The notes: generated by a model not told the origin, from the sequence alone. 64,000 nt of DNA from Anniella stebbinsi (GCA_029215795.1 JARDYH010000003.1:103510609-103574608), one strand, 5' to 3'; counted from the first letter of the stretch, positions 53,636 through 64,000 are shown. Numbers and translations: made by a program.

Positions 53636-54357
53636 CACTCAGATGAGAGCATACAGTCAGGCATATTCAGGGGCAGTGAGGGTGGCAAGAAAACAGTGTT
53701 TTGCTGCCGCTATTGAATCATCAATCTGCTGCTCAATCTGCCGACCAGCAGAGCTTTTCAGCTCTGCATTGCAAAGTTTCTGCTCCTACTTGGTGGGTCG
53801 GCTCCAGAAGGTGGTGCTTGGGGGACATGACTCGGTCTCGTGGATTCTCCAGTATGGGGTTCCGCAAGGGTCAGTTTTATCCCCAATGCTGTTCAACATC
53901 TACATGAAACCGTTGATTGTGTAGCTTTATTTCTCCTTTTCATCTTCATCAGGTGAGGCTGTGGATGTGCTGAACCGGTGCCTGGCCACGACAATGGACT
54001 GGATGAGGGCTAATAAACTGAAACTCAATCCAGACAAGACTGAGATACTGTTAGTGAGTGGTTCTGCTGACAGGATGGAGGGTGTTCAACCTCTTCTAGA
54101 TGGGTTTGTACTCCCCCTGAAGGAGAAGGTTCGTAGCTTGGGGGTTCTCCTAGAACCATCTCTGTCACTTGAGGCTCAAGTGGCCTCGGTGGCATGGAAT
54201 GCCTTCTACCAACTTTGGATGGTGGCCCATCTATCTGGACAGGGATAACCTGGCTTCAGTTGTCTATGCTCCGGTAACCTCCAACTTAGATTACTGCAAT
54301 ACACTCTACATGGGGCTGCCTTTGAAGATGGTTCAGAAGCTGCAGCTTGTGCAAAAC

Positions 54358-54829
54358 GTAATAATAATAATAATAATAATAATTATTATTATTTATTTAT
54401 TTGTAGCCCGCCTCTCCCTTCGGATCGAGGCGGGGAACAGCAACAATATAAAACACAAAAATCACAACAGTTAAAATTTTAAAAGCAAGTGAAAAATACA
54501 ACATTAAAAACATCTTAAAATTCATCTGGATAGGCCTGTCGGAAGAGGACAGTCTTCATGATTCTCTTAAATTCATGAAGACTGTCAATTTGTCTAACCT
54601 CCTCCGACAGACCATTCCATAGTCTGGGAGCGATGGAAGAGAAGGTCCTCTGGGTAACACCCGCCAGCCTAGTTCTGGCTGGCTTGAGTAAATTCTTCCC
54701 AGAGGACCTAAGTGTGCAGGGCAGATTGTATGGGAGAAGGCGATCCCGCAGGTTCCCTGGACCCAAACCATGTAGGCCTTTAAAGGTAATAACCAACACT
54801 TTATACTTCGCCCGGAAACTGATTGGCAG
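54358..54829 (-). mobile_element. L2-A LINE nested inside L2-B
   Basis: A (TAA/TTA)n tail at 54358-54405, reversed hairpin CCGCCTCTCCCTTCGGATCG then AGGCGGGG, 3' UTR, and an ORF2 C terminus on minus ending LFRQAYPDEF. It stops at SFRAKYKV (GGAAACTGATTGGCAG), where L2-B sequence resumes. A 5'-truncated insertion of about 470 bp that splits the L2-B frame after KLQLVQN. Confidence 0.87.
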
Positions 54830-55267
54830 TTGATAAGGAGGGCCAAGAGGTTCAAACATATAAGACTGACTCTGGCCCGCTTGCATTTGGCTGCCTGTTT
54901 CCAAGCACAATTCAAGGTGCTGGTTTTAACCTATAAAGCCTTACATGGCTCGGGACCACACTACCTGACAGAACGCCTTTCATGACATGAACCTACCCAT
55001 ACACTATGTTCAACATCTAAGGTCCTTCTCCAGGTACCTACTCCGAGGGAAGCTCAGAGGATGGCAACAAGGGAGAGGGCTTTCTCTGTGGTGGCCCCCC
55101 AATTATGGAACGATCTCCCCGACCTGGCACCAACATTGGTATCTTTTCAGTGCCAGGTTAAACTTTTCTCTTTTCCCAGGCATTTAGCAAATTGTGGTGA
55201 GCTTCACTGATCCTAGATCTGTTTTTAAAGTTGTTTATAGTTGTTTTAAATGTATGTTTCTGTGTAT

Positions 55268-55316
55268 AATAATAATAAATTTATTTCTTACCCACCACTC
55301 TGTTTGGATCGTTGTA
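55268..55316 (-). mobile_element. Minimal L2-A tail inserted in the L2-B 3' UTR
   Basis: ATAATAATAATAAATTTATT, TCTTACCCACCACTCTG then TTTGGATCG is the terminal 45-50 bases of a reversed L2-A element (tail plus half of the hairpin). The surrounding 3' UTR matches the L2-B tail at 5290-5506, so this is a very short independent insertion. Confidence 0.65.
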
Positions 55317-55444
55317 GTTTTAAATTTTGTATATTGTTTTTAAGTGTTTTAATCTTATGTAAACCGCCCAGAGAGCTTCGGCTATGGGGCGGTATAAAAA
55401 TATAATAAATAAAATAAAAAATAATAATAAATAAATATTTTAGT

Positions 55445-56520
55445 AAATAGAAATATAGAAATATAATAAATAAAATAACAATAAAATAAATATTTTAGTA
55501 AAAATATGAATAACACTTCAGTCCCAAATATACTTAGTAAGTAATTTAAGTTCCATTGAATGTAAAATAGCTGCAAAATCACTTACTTTCCTGTGTTTGA
55601 AAACAAACCTTCTCTCATCTCCATTATCCCTGAATCTTTTCCTTATCGCCAATATCAGACATCTTTCATCTTTCTATGTTAAATATTGCCTGTATTTTAT
55701 ATAAACTAGGTGGGCTAAAGATTTCCTACATAATCAGATAATGTGGACTACAGTTGTTGAATATAGATTTTGTCCGTTTCCGTTGGCAGCACACAAATGG
55801 TTTGAATTTTTAAAAAATCAAGTTGAAGGAAAAATCCTCAAAGGATTTATTTTGACAGCTACTATATAAGAATTGGCCTTTGCATTTAAAGGTCCATGTC
55901 AAATATAAGCAAGAAGCTAAAGATAGAACAAAAACAGTGGAACATTGCCAGCACACTGTACTGCTTTCACAGCATGCAAAATCCATACCAATGACATTTC
56001 AGTATGTGCTACAAAGACCATGAAGCTGTAGAGGAAACACAAGCATATTGCTGTAATCAGTACTTTACTTATTTTAGGAAGTTGTGTTTCTTTCACCCAT
56101 ATTACATTCCATAAACTGAAAAGGGTATGCAAAGGCCTTCCTTTGAATAAAATAGGTCTCCTTTATAATTTGTACTTATCCACCTGGACAACATTTGTCT
56201 GAAATGGAAATCCCAGCATACTCTTCTCAAAGGAAACAAACAGTCTTTTGGATTTACTTATATTGTACATCTGCTGCAGATACTGCTCTAGAAAACATTC
56301 AACATTCCCTTGATGAACTAATATCATTAATCTTTGTCATATTTATGTCTCCTGAAGGAACAATATTTCCAATTTATTAAGTAACTTGGCAAACTTGGAT
56401 TTACATAACATTCAAGATGTCTGTAGAGAAAAAAAGTTGTTTTTATAGGGAAAAAGTTACAAAATTCAACGTCTAGAACTGATATGCTTTTATGGACTGA
56501 TTTTACACACACTGTCCTCA
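55445..56520. other. No recognised feature
   Basis: AT-rich intron after the L2-B tail. Nothing coding or repetitive was recognised beyond an imperfect duplication of the A/T-rich tail at 55445-55500. Confidence 0.35.
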
Positions 56521-56524
56521 TTCA

Positions 56525-56770
56525 GACATTTAGTCATTCATTTATTTACTTACTATTGCATTTTTTATACCGGCCAATAGCCGAAGCTCTCTGGGCGGTT
56601 TACAAAAATTAAAACCACAAAAACCACTCAAAGTATAAAACAACAACAGTATAAAAATGCAATATAAGAACACAAGCAGGATAAAACCAAACAGTAATGC
56701 AAAATTAATACCAATTTAAAATACAGATTTAAAACAGCAAAGTTAAAAATTAAACTGATGAACTATGGAT
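56525..56770 (-). mobile_element. L2-B LINE 3' tail
   Basis: TTCATTTATTTACTTACTA, then TATACCGGCCAATAGCCGAAGCTCTCTGGGCGGTTT (first part of the reversed hairpin) and A-rich reversed 3' UTR (AAAACCAC, TTAAAACAGC). No coding part is left. Confidence 0.75.
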
Positions 56771-57692
56771 TATGATTATAGAAGCAATTTGCACCAACCC
56801 CCGACTTGTAGTCTCCCCTCCCTTTTCCTTCTCCGCCCTGGTCAAAAGGAGTTCAGAAGTTTTTGCTTCCATTCTAGACTAACCACAGTTAAATTTTATG
56901 CCTAAACCTGGACATAGTATGATTAGTTTTAACTATTGTTACTTGAAACAAGCCGTCTTCCAACTACAGTTTATGAAGCCAGCTTGTTTCAACTAACCAT
57001 AATTAAGATTAACCACAGCTTACCAATGCTAAGTTGTGGCTCATTAAAACTGGAAGCAAAAGCATCTGATTTCACAGCCGTGATGGAGGAGGAAGGGGGG
57101 AGTGGCATGGAGAGCCCACGCCACTCCCCCGTCCTCCTCATGCCCATAATAATAAACAATTGTTTAGCATTAAATCCAAACCAGGCGTTTAGAGTTCATT
57201 TATATGAGCATTCGGTGAGTAACATAATTTGGTCTCAGAAACTCCAGGATAATTATTATATTTGTATGTAAATTATTTGTTTAGATGGCTTATTTTCATA
57301 TTATATCATTGTGCATGGGTCGTTGGGGAGAGGCACATTGAACCCATAGGTTCCATAAACAGATTGATGCCTTAGTGCAGGGTAAATGAAGTCACAGCCA
57401 AGATATCAGCCTTTCTACATTCATTAACTTAGCTCAACAAGGCCACTTTCCACCACCACCAGGAGTTTATGGCAGTGAACCTCTTTGGTTCTCTTTCTAG
57501 GGTGGGTTCGGCTTCTCTTTGACCCAGTCCTCTCTGGGTATAAGCACACATGCATGGAGTTCATCTTGGTGCTTCTGTTCACTGCTGCCAGGCTGCAACC
57601 ACCTCCAACTTTGACTAATGAAACTTCGAGCCCCATGCTGTATGTAGGGACTTCAATATTTCAATAGCCAGATCAAGGTCATGATAGGCTCC

Positions 57693-59362
57693 CTATGTGC
57701 CCTCAACACTGAACTCACAAATTAATACAAAAGTTGTGGGGTTACTTCCAGAAAAGGCTGTTAATAATGGAAAGATTAGATTCTTTCTGCATTCCTTATA
57801 CATGTTACAATGCAAAAGGACATGTTTGACAGATTCTATTGTTCCAGTGCCACAGGGACATATCCGCTCATGAACTGGGATTTTACTAAACCGTCCTTCT
57901 AGTAGTGCTGATGGCAACACATTAAAACGAGCAAGGGTAAATGCTCTTCTGTACTTTGGGATGGTTACCATATGCAGATATGAATCTGCAGTGAGTCCGT
58001 AGTTGTTAAAGTTATTATAGAGTAACGGAGAACAAGATTTGTTAGCAGCAGTTCTTAAATGCTGTAGATCTAGGTCTATTAATCTTTGAACAACAAGAGA
58101 TTGGGCCTTCTGAAGCCCATGACTGCCCACAGCTTCCATAGAGAAGCCTAGCCTAAGTAACTTCTTCTCCATCTCTCTTATCCAGTGAGTGACACAGGGA
58201 TCTGAGAGCAGTAAGGATAACTACCAGGAACTGCCAGAAAATGTAACAGTAACCACCATTTAAAGGCATTGATGCCTTGCTTTCAACTGATCGAATACCC
58301 ACTTCCAGGTAAATAGCTGTGTTCCCCACACAGGAAGGAAGGCCCGGTAATTTCCTAAGAAATACAGACTGGACTCTTTCAATTTGGGCATTAAAACCCA
58401 ATATCCAAATAGGAATACCATAGGTAAGTTGGGCCAAAGTCATAGCTTTGTAAATTTGGATTGCAGATGGGATTAATTGACCACCTTGCATAAAAAATAA
58501 TCTTAGGATCAGCTGCTGACTAGAATTTGCTGAACCAATTGCCTGCCTTCTTTGTTCAGACCAAGCTCCAGTGCTCTACATCTGTATGCCTAGTTATTTT
58601 ATATGGGCAACTTGCTTAATGATATTAACATTTAAAGTCCATTTATATTTTTTCCGAGCTTCAGAGAACACTATGACTTTCGACTTACTAACTGACAGTT
58701 AGACTATTCTCAGAGCAATAGGTCCCAAATGCAGAGAGTAACTGGTTTAACCCAATTCTAGAGAGTGAAAACAGTACAGCATCATCACCAAAATTTGTTG
58801 TAGCATCCTTAGAGTGTCTGATATATGGAGATTGCCCTATTGTATGATCAATTCCTTTAAGATGTCGAGATTCTCCTAATATATCATCATCAGGGCCAAG
58901 CTGGGCATTAAAGTCACTGGTCATGAGGACCTGTGCTGATGGAAACTTTGCCTCAATATGGGTAATATACCGTTCTAGCTCTTCCCACTGGACTTTCTTA
59001 TCAGAATAGCATGTAGTTAGAGGGACATAGATATTGAACAATAACACTTGAAGGCAGCTACTCCTAATTAGGGTTGCCTTCGCAATGGTTCCACACCTAG
59101 GGAGTGCTACCACCTCCACATTAAGAGATGTGGAAACCAAACAAAGCAATCCTGCTCTGGGCCTACCTCTACTTGAAGATTTAGTTGCTGCCAGTGAGGA
59201 AGCAATATACCCATTGAACATTATATAAACCGTTTTAAAGCAGTAGTGTAGATAGGACTCCTGCAGCAGAACAATATCAACAGATTTGATATAATTAATA
59301 AATGATCTGTCCCTAATCTTCCCCTTCCAACCTGCTATGTTCCAAGAGAGACATTTGAACAT
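57693..59362 (-). pseudogene. APE-type LINE ORF2 with internal deletion (Vingi-like candidate)
   Basis: The N terminus (59362-58688) is an endonuclease: MFKCLSWNIAGWKGKIRDR, VDIVLLQESY (catalytic Glu), LLFNIYVP and VLMTSDFNAQLG (Asp-x-Asn). It then passes without a break into NFGDDAVLFSLSRIGLNQLL, the reverse transcriptase catalytic-box region. The end of the endonuclease and reverse transcriptase blocks 0-4 are therefore deleted in frame. After stops and frameshifts (58690-58492), 58491-57693 continues with GGQLIPSAIQIYKA, QLTYGIPIWILGF and a C-terminal CPCGTGTIESVKHVLLHC, a C-C-H-C zinc-finger-like end. This domain order excludes L1 and L2. Vingi is my best guess; RTEX is an alternative. 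Confidence 0.72.
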
Positions 59363-59399
59363 GTGTGGAAGTTTATGTGTCTTTTCTCCCCCCCCAAAA

Positions 59400-59760
59400 A
59401 AAAATATTTATTATTTCAGCATATAATAAACATATAGTAAACATAATACACAAACAAAACCTTAACATCCCCCCATGCTCTACTTCCCTTGAGACTTTCA
59501 TTGCTCTAATATATTATACATTTTTCCAAAATCGCAACGATTCTTTTGAAGGTGTACATCCTCTCCCCTTTACTAAAACATGTTCTATAAATGGTCCCCA
59601 ACTACTTTCAAAATCATTCTTCTTGGTTAATCCCATCCTAACTTTAATTTTACATGTTCGTCTATCGTTAATTGCAATATCCCACACCCCTTTGTACCAT
59701 TCTTCTATACTATATTTCCTTTGTATTTTCCAATTCTTAGTTATCATTAATCAACCGGTG
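59400..59760 (-). mobile_element. L1-like LINE 3' end
   Basis: The minus-strand frame 59747-59514 reads NWKIQRKYSIEEWYKGVWDI, AINDRRTCKIKVRMGLTKKN and DFESSWGPFIEHV, resembling the last 70 residues of squamate L1 ORF2. An AT-rich 3' UTR follows to about 59400. It has a normal stop but no remaining catalytic domain. The resemblance is to the general pattern, so the family call is moderate. Confidence 0.55.
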
Positions 59761-59764
59761 TCAG

Positions 59765-60116
59765 GAGGTTGTTAATCAATTCTCTTGTATTTTGATTCCC
59801 ATATTCTTTATCAAACATCAAAAGTAAAGATAGATTTGGACTTACTTCCACATTATTACCCAGTATTTAACTTATTTCTTTAAAAACTCTTTCCCAAAAT
59901 TTTTGTACATACAGGAATACATACCTGGAAAACATAATTGCCTTAAATTATATTCCTAACAGTTCAGCATAAGCCACCTTAGCAGGGTAAATGGCCAGAT
60001 GCGCATTGCATGGCACATTACTGTGCGCACACATTTGCATGCATGTTCCTTAGAGACAAAACACATTGGCACCCCACTCTGTAATATGCCTCTCTGGGAG
60101 CCTTGGAACACTCTGT
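59765..60116. other. No recognised feature
   Basis: May be further L1-derived AT-rich sequence upstream of the fragment, but no motif is clear. Confidence 0.3.
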
Positions 60117-60345
60117 GGCTGAATTCGGACGACACAATAAGCAACTGGGGGTGGGGGGTGGGGAATAATCGTCAGTTGTATTGACTATCGTGTCGTCCGA
60201 ATGCTGCCGTAGTCAACTCAGCGCTGATCCTAATCCACACAGTTGATTATTTATTACCATGTTGTGTGGGGAGTATCCCCTAGATGAACAACTGTAAAGT
60301 TGATTATTACCCCACCATTGACTATCGTGTTGTCCGAATTCAGCC
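60117..60345. mobile_element. MITE-3 copy, 229 bp
   Basis: The ends are GGCTGAATTCGGACGACACA and, reversed, GGCTGAATTCGGACAACACG, followed by ATAATCGTCAGTTG-type subterminal pieces. Flanks TGT/TGT allow a 3-bp target duplication. Internal GACTATCGTGTCGTCCGAAT repeats the end motif, so there are three end-like copies in one element. Related to 5028-5732. Confidence 0.75.
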
Positions 60346-60542
60346 TGTGAATCATAGGCCATGGAGATGCAGGTCTTGAGCCATCCAACTATTGTCGCTC
60401 ATAACACCTTTTCCCCCAGGGAAGTTGGATGGAAGGAGAGAAAGACAAGACTCTATGCATCTAATGGCTTTGGCTCTGTGGATGTAGACTTAAGAGTGCT
60501 TTATGCCACATCCCTTTTCCTTCGGGTGTGAAAGGTTAGGAC

Positions 60543-60588
60543 AGAAGGAAGGAAGGAAGGAAGGAAGGAAGGAAGGAAGGAAGGAAGG
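60543..60588. repeat. (GGAA)n microsatellite
   Basis: About eleven uninterrupted AAGG/GGAA units in the CCDC91 intron. Confidence 0.95.
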
Positions 60589-61477
60589 GCTATTAGTTCC
60601 AATACGTGGGAAGAGAGAGCTAACTTCCCTCTTCTTGTTCCTCTGGTGGCCTAGCAAAGCGCACTGGTTGGGCAGCAATTTGGTCAGCCGCTCCTAGCAA
60701 GCTCTGGTGCAACGCTGGTTGAGTAAGGGTGCCAAGCGGAGGCCAGTGTCACATTCGTAGTTCAATCTTCTCTTTCTGCTGATGCTGCCTTCCTCTTTTT
60801 TCCTTTGGAAGTTCCCCCCCACCCCATTTTTGGAGAGCTCCCAGGGAAATGTGTCAGTAAGCAGAGAAGTAAAGGATCGAGGGGTAATAGGAGTGGTGAA
60901 GGGTAGGAAGATAGATTGTAAGGTAAAGGTTGAGGAAGGAACTTGAGCTTTGACTGAAGGCAGGGAAGGAAACTGAGGCAGGAAGTGGGGAGTCAGGACA
61001 TAGAAGAAAGGATCACGAATCATGTGATCTCTGTCTTACCTGGGCAATGAGAGGGAGTAACTCATACCTTGCCTGCCTCCCTTACACCACCTCAGATGCC
61101 TCCTTCACAACATCCAGAGAATTGCCTTATCTCTATGCCCTCAACATTCCAAAAACACAAAAAGCTCACAAGTCATGGAAGCTCATGGGTCCATTTTTTC
61201 TGGGTTTAAGACATTTCTTTCTTTTATTTAATTTACAGACTTCAATATTTCTTCATACCTAGGAAGTCCCCTGTATAGGTAGAAACCACTATCTTATTTT
61301 TGGATAGCATTTTGCTTCCAAATCGAATCCCACCAATCAAAATCATTATTAGGTGGAATGGTTTTATGAAATAAAAATAACGGAATACAATGTACACAAA
61401 CCTCTTTCACTGTTCTTGTACAAAGTGAAACACCGATGCTTGTATTTATATAATGCATGAACATAAAGTGAACTAAC

Positions 61478-61654
61478 CTGACTGCTTTGCCTTTGCTCTT
61501 GCATTGCATCTTCAATTGCTTGATCAATCTTTTCATGTCCTTTATTTTGCTCTGCTTGCCATAATTCCTTTTCTTCTTCATGAAGCTTTTTCATATTTTC
61601 CCTTTCTGCTTTTATTGCTGCTGTAATAGCAGCTTGCATGTCTTGTTTTTCAAT
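61478..61654 (-). CDS. CCDC91: CCDC91 internal exon (coiled coil), 59 codons
   Basis: The minus-strand acceptor (tttgaattacag) is followed by IEKQDMQAAITAAIK..., then EEEKELWQAEQNKGHEK..., then MQEQRQSSQ and a GTTAGT donor. The exon is 177 bp, phase 0 at both ends. The ELW-x-x-E core and the terminal Q-E-Q-R-x-x-S-Q align without gaps to the 59-residue block of vertebrate CCDC91 as I recall it. This is the longest and most diagnostic internal exon here. No transmembrane or catalytic motif is present, and the sequence is purely coiled coil. Confidence 0.9.
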
Positions 61655-62273
61655 CTGTAATTCAAATAATGGAGTTAAATTGGAAATAGATATTAATACT
61701 CAAACCATTTACTTACATATGTATACAACTGAAACCTGCAACAAAATGTTGTAGAGGATCCCTACGTCTGGGTACCAGTGGGGGGAGATACCACTGCCCT
61801 TCCTTCAAGTGAGGAGAGAAAAGGGAATCTTCTTCACTGGCAGCTAAGTTTGAATACTGACGGAGATGGTAACGGACAGAGGCTTTGCACGCATTCACCT
61901 GCCTGCCAACGAATCAGGGCCAGCATCTCACCTTCCACCACATGAGGCAGGTGGGTGAATCTCCACCACTCATGAAGCAAACTCTCCCCACCCCCTTGTC
62001 CTCCTCCTCTTCCTCCTCCTGCTCTCTTCCCACCCCCGGCCGCTGTTGTCTGCCTCCCCATCACTGCCTCTCTCTGACGGATGAGAAATCCATTCGGTTC
62101 GCATTATAAGGCAAACTTACTTCTTAGTAGACATGCATAGGATTGTAGACATGTATAGGTTTCTTTGAACTACCTTTATCTCATCCTCACAATGAAAAGC
62201 CACAGTATAAAATACTGCCGTATGAACCAGTTTCAAAAGCGATTTCAGCAACTCTTACTGCATAAGGAAGTAC

Positions 62274-62342
62274 CTTTGCAGCAGCTGCCAAAGCTTCCCT
62301 ACTGCTTTCTCTTTCCTGCTCCATACATTTTTCCAACATTGC
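62274..62342 (-). CDS. CCDC91: CCDC91 internal exon (coiled coil), 23 codons
   Basis: The minus strand shows an acceptor (gtatttgcag), then AMLEKCMEQERESSREAL...AAAK, then a GTACTT donor. The exon is 69 bp, phase 0 on both sides. It corresponds to the EILEKCLEEERQ... block of vertebrate CCDC91 and has the same 23-residue length as I recall it. The composition is Glu/Arg/Ala-rich, as expected for a continuous coiled coil. It lies 755 bp downstream of the 63098-63190 exon and 619 bp upstream of the 61478-61654 exon, so the three form a compact cluster before two very long introns. Confidence 0.87.
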
Positions 62343-62504
62343 CTGCAAATACAATATATAGTAAAACATATTAAAGCACGTTAAATCTATTCCAAAGCAC
62401 TTAGTTCGTTATTCTTAATTCCTTTACTCTAGAACAGTGGGAGCTTTCTTTTTAAAATATGATTTTTTTATAAAGTACATAGCACAACATTATGAAGACC
62501 TATA

Positions 62505-62605
62505 ACTAAGAGCACAATCCTATGCATGTTGAGACAGAATGCTGGCTAGGGTATGCTGGGAGTTGTAGGACTTTTTCTTGTCTGAACATGCATAGGACTA
62601 TAGCC
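62505..62605. mobile_element. MITE-2 copy
   Basis: Left CTAAGAGCACAATCCTATGC and right GAACATGCATAGGACTATAG with inner TGCTGGCTAGGGTATGCTGG and AGTTGTAGGACTTTTTCTTG arms. A complete member of the family in a short CCDC91 intron. Confidence 0.7.
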
Positions 62606-63097
62606 TAATTGAATTAAATCCTCCTTGGAAATTCTAAGAAGCAACCAGAGAGAAACATTTACTTTTGACAATGTTGAATGCTGTCTACTTTTGTGCTTGT
62701 CACATTTGCCTACGATACCACAAGAGTAGTTTCTGGGCCTGATCTTATGCTTCCTTTTGTATCAGGTTTTTTTTGGGGGGGAGGGGGAGTTTACAGTATC
62801 ATGTCCTCCCCAGAAAGGCTAACTTGGCACTTGTCAGGTGAAGTTTCGGACAGGAGAACTTCTAAAATCCATCTTTTTTTCTCAGACAGGTCTGATCTGG
62901 GGATTCAGAGAAAAACCTTGGCCAATTTGTATGCTGGTCTTGTCTGCTGCAAAGCGGCATCCTCCCAAAAGAAAAGACTGTTCCACCCCAAAACCCACTA
63001 ATGTTCTTTGTTCTTGGCAACTAGAGTAACTCACCACAACTCAATGACACTTAACTATCAATAGTCTCAGAGAGCAAATCTCATATATACAAGGTAC

Positions 63098-63190
63098 CTT
63101 ATATACTTGTGATTGCTGCAACAAAGATTCTTCTGTTTTTTCTTCTAACACTTTGCGCTCGTTAGCCAACATATCAAGCAGCCTTTGATG
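63098..63190 (-). CDS. CCDC91: CCDC91 internal exon (coiled coil), 31 codons
   Basis: Internal exon of the GGA-binding accessory protein p56, which acts at the trans-Golgi network with GGA clathrin adaptors and self-associates through its coiled coil. The minus strand reads an acceptor (ttcttttacag) at 63191-63200, then HQRLLDMLANERK... to ...LLQQSQVYK, then a GTACCT donor. The exon is 93 bp with phase 0 at both ends. The peptide is charged, heptad-like and without stops. It matches the vertebrate CCDC91 segment HQRLLEMLDTEK... as I remember it. The codons upstream of the acceptor stay open but form the polypyrimidine tract, so they are excluded. Earlier exons, including the GGA-binding N terminus, are not in the window. 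Confidence 0.87.
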
Positions 63191-64000
63191 CTGTAAAAGA
63201 AGATGATCCTGTTGCAATGATTGTACACTGGCATCAGTGAAAATGAGAGCTGGTAAAACTAGCTTTTTATTGTTGTTCATCCTACTAGAAAAAGTTGGAA
63301 AATTGGTCTTTCCTTTCAGTGAAAACAGCATTGAATGGTAATTGCTGATTATATGAATTATACTAATACACTGCAATCTTCCATATGCCTCAAGTTTTTT
63401 TTTTTTGGGGGGGGGGGGGAAGAACCAAAAACATATTAGCATAAATTTTTGTTGTTCCAATGTAGTCTTGCCTTTTGCTCACGCACTAGTGGATTTCATT
63501 GCACAAGCAGCGAGCAGCGCAACTCCCATCGCTACAAACACACAGCAATAATGGTATGAATGAGTGTTCCTTCCCCCACTCTATAAACACACACATATAC
63601 CACTCCTAATCGATAAAACAGTACAGTAAGAACATTCTGTATGTACAGGTTTTATTTTTGGTTTTAATGCAGGAAGCTATAAGAAAATATATAAAATGGA
63701 AGCCAAAATTATTAACACTTTTTTTGAATCTAATAATACCTCAATTTGTTTCTAATTTAAAAATGAGGGGAATGTATATGATTAATGCTTCCCCTCTCCA
63801 AACTCCTGGAGCCATTGTCTCTAGTTTCAGACTAGACCCCTGAAGGCCAAAGTGGATGACCTTCTTCTATAGGCCTAGTTGTACTAAAAGCACTTTATCC
63901 AGCATGTGGAAAAGTAAAGATAGGAAATATTCAATTCTCAGAACTACACTCCTTCATACTGTGGATACTAAAGCTTGACATAAAAGTATGACCCTGTTCA
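63191..64000. other. Upstream CCDC91 intron; no exon seen
   Basis: No minus-strand coding segment with splice sites resembling the preceding CCDC91 coiled-coil exon was found. There is a T/G homopolymer run at about 63393-63420. Short frames lack support. Confidence 0.4.

Larger units (their letters stand above)
53640..55440 (+). mobile_element. L2-type LINE (L2-B) interrupted by an L2-A insertion
   Basis: ORF2 pieces: GVPQGSVLSPMLFNIYMKP (53520-53924), ATTMDWMRANKLKLNPDKTE and VRSLGVLLEPSLSLEAQV (53961-54248), NLDYCNTLYMGLPLKMVQ (54169-54360). After the insertion come QFKVLVLTYKALHGSGPHYL (about 54911-54975), AFSVVAPQLWNDLP (about 55080-55125), the 3' UTR and the ACCGCCCAGAGAGCTTCGG...GGGGCGGT end with (AAATA)n. 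Most of the reverse transcriptase before the GVPQG block is missing, and the YADD segment is also absent (GVPQG block jumps to the DVLNRCLAT block). Inactive. Confidence 0.82.
48661..61477 (-). other. CCDC91: CCDC91 intron, about 12.8 kb
   Basis: The intron lies between the GTTAGT donor of the 59-codon exon and the acceptor of the 38-codon exon. It contains LTR-like sequence, L2-type LINE pieces with one nested inside another, an internally deleted APE-type LINE, an L1-like 3' end and a TIR element. Two short introns upstream (61655-62273 and 62343-63097) hold no long repeat; the latter includes a palindromic MITE-2 copy. Confidence 0.85.

Noticed and set aside
63200..63460. Extension of the CCDC91 exon upstream through the open minus frame (QSLQQDHLLLQ)
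   Set aside because: The CTTCTTTTACAG immediately before HQRLL is a standard acceptor, and the upstream residues do not resemble the protein. The open frame is chance read-through into the intron.

Overview
The window looks like a piece of a squamate reptile (lizard-type) nuclear genome. This rests on the repeat mix: L2 and CR1 LINEs, a DIRS-type tyrosine-recombinase retrotransposon, tRNA-derived SINEs, hAT elements and many palindromic MITEs. It also rests on one vertebrate gene with normal GT/AG introns. The species cannot be named from this sequence. There are no bacterial genes, operons or CRISPR arrays.

Only one host gene is supported. It is CCDC91 (p56, the GGA-binding trans-Golgi accessory protein) on the minus strand. 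Five exons are visible, in gene order: 63190-63098, 62342-62274, 61654-61478, 48660-48547 and 15661-15527. They encode the C-terminal 195 residues, almost all coiled coil, and end at a TAA stop. Every exon is a multiple of three and every junction is phase 0. The last two introns are about 12.8 kb and 32.9 kb and are filled with transposable elements. Upstream exons lie beyond base 64000.

Layout: 1-9770 is downstream of the gene and holds two long L2-type LINE copies in inverted orientation (1-2322 plus, 6690-9770 minus), with MITE and LINE tails between. 10033-13063 is a 3.0-kb palindromic non-autonomous hAT element with a perfect 8-bp target duplication and GGATC-type pentamer arrays at its tips. 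13.1-15.5 kb is downstream sequence or 3' UTR of CCDC91. The long last intron (15662-48546) contains MITEs, a nearly full-length but dead CR1 (about 19545-23160), two SINEs each carrying a MITE of the same family, a 334-bp hAT element, two copies of a 562-bp TIR element, a roughly 700-bp near-perfect palindrome (33485-34187), several L2 tails, and a DIRS element (about 41014-46825, minus) split by a solo LTR with a 6-bp target duplication. The next intron (48661-61477) holds LTR-like sequence, L2 pieces including an L2 nested inside another L2 subfamily (53640-55440), an internally deleted APE-type LINE (57693-59362), and an L1-like 3' end.

No undescribed cellular system is visible. The items most worth following up are the palindromic hAT element, the 33.5-34.2 kb palindrome, the DIRS plus solo-LTR nest, and the recurring CAAGTTTCAT / TATCTTTAAA module shared by several AT-rich repeats. 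The MITE-1 to MITE-5 and L2-A/L2-B names used below are labels for this window only.
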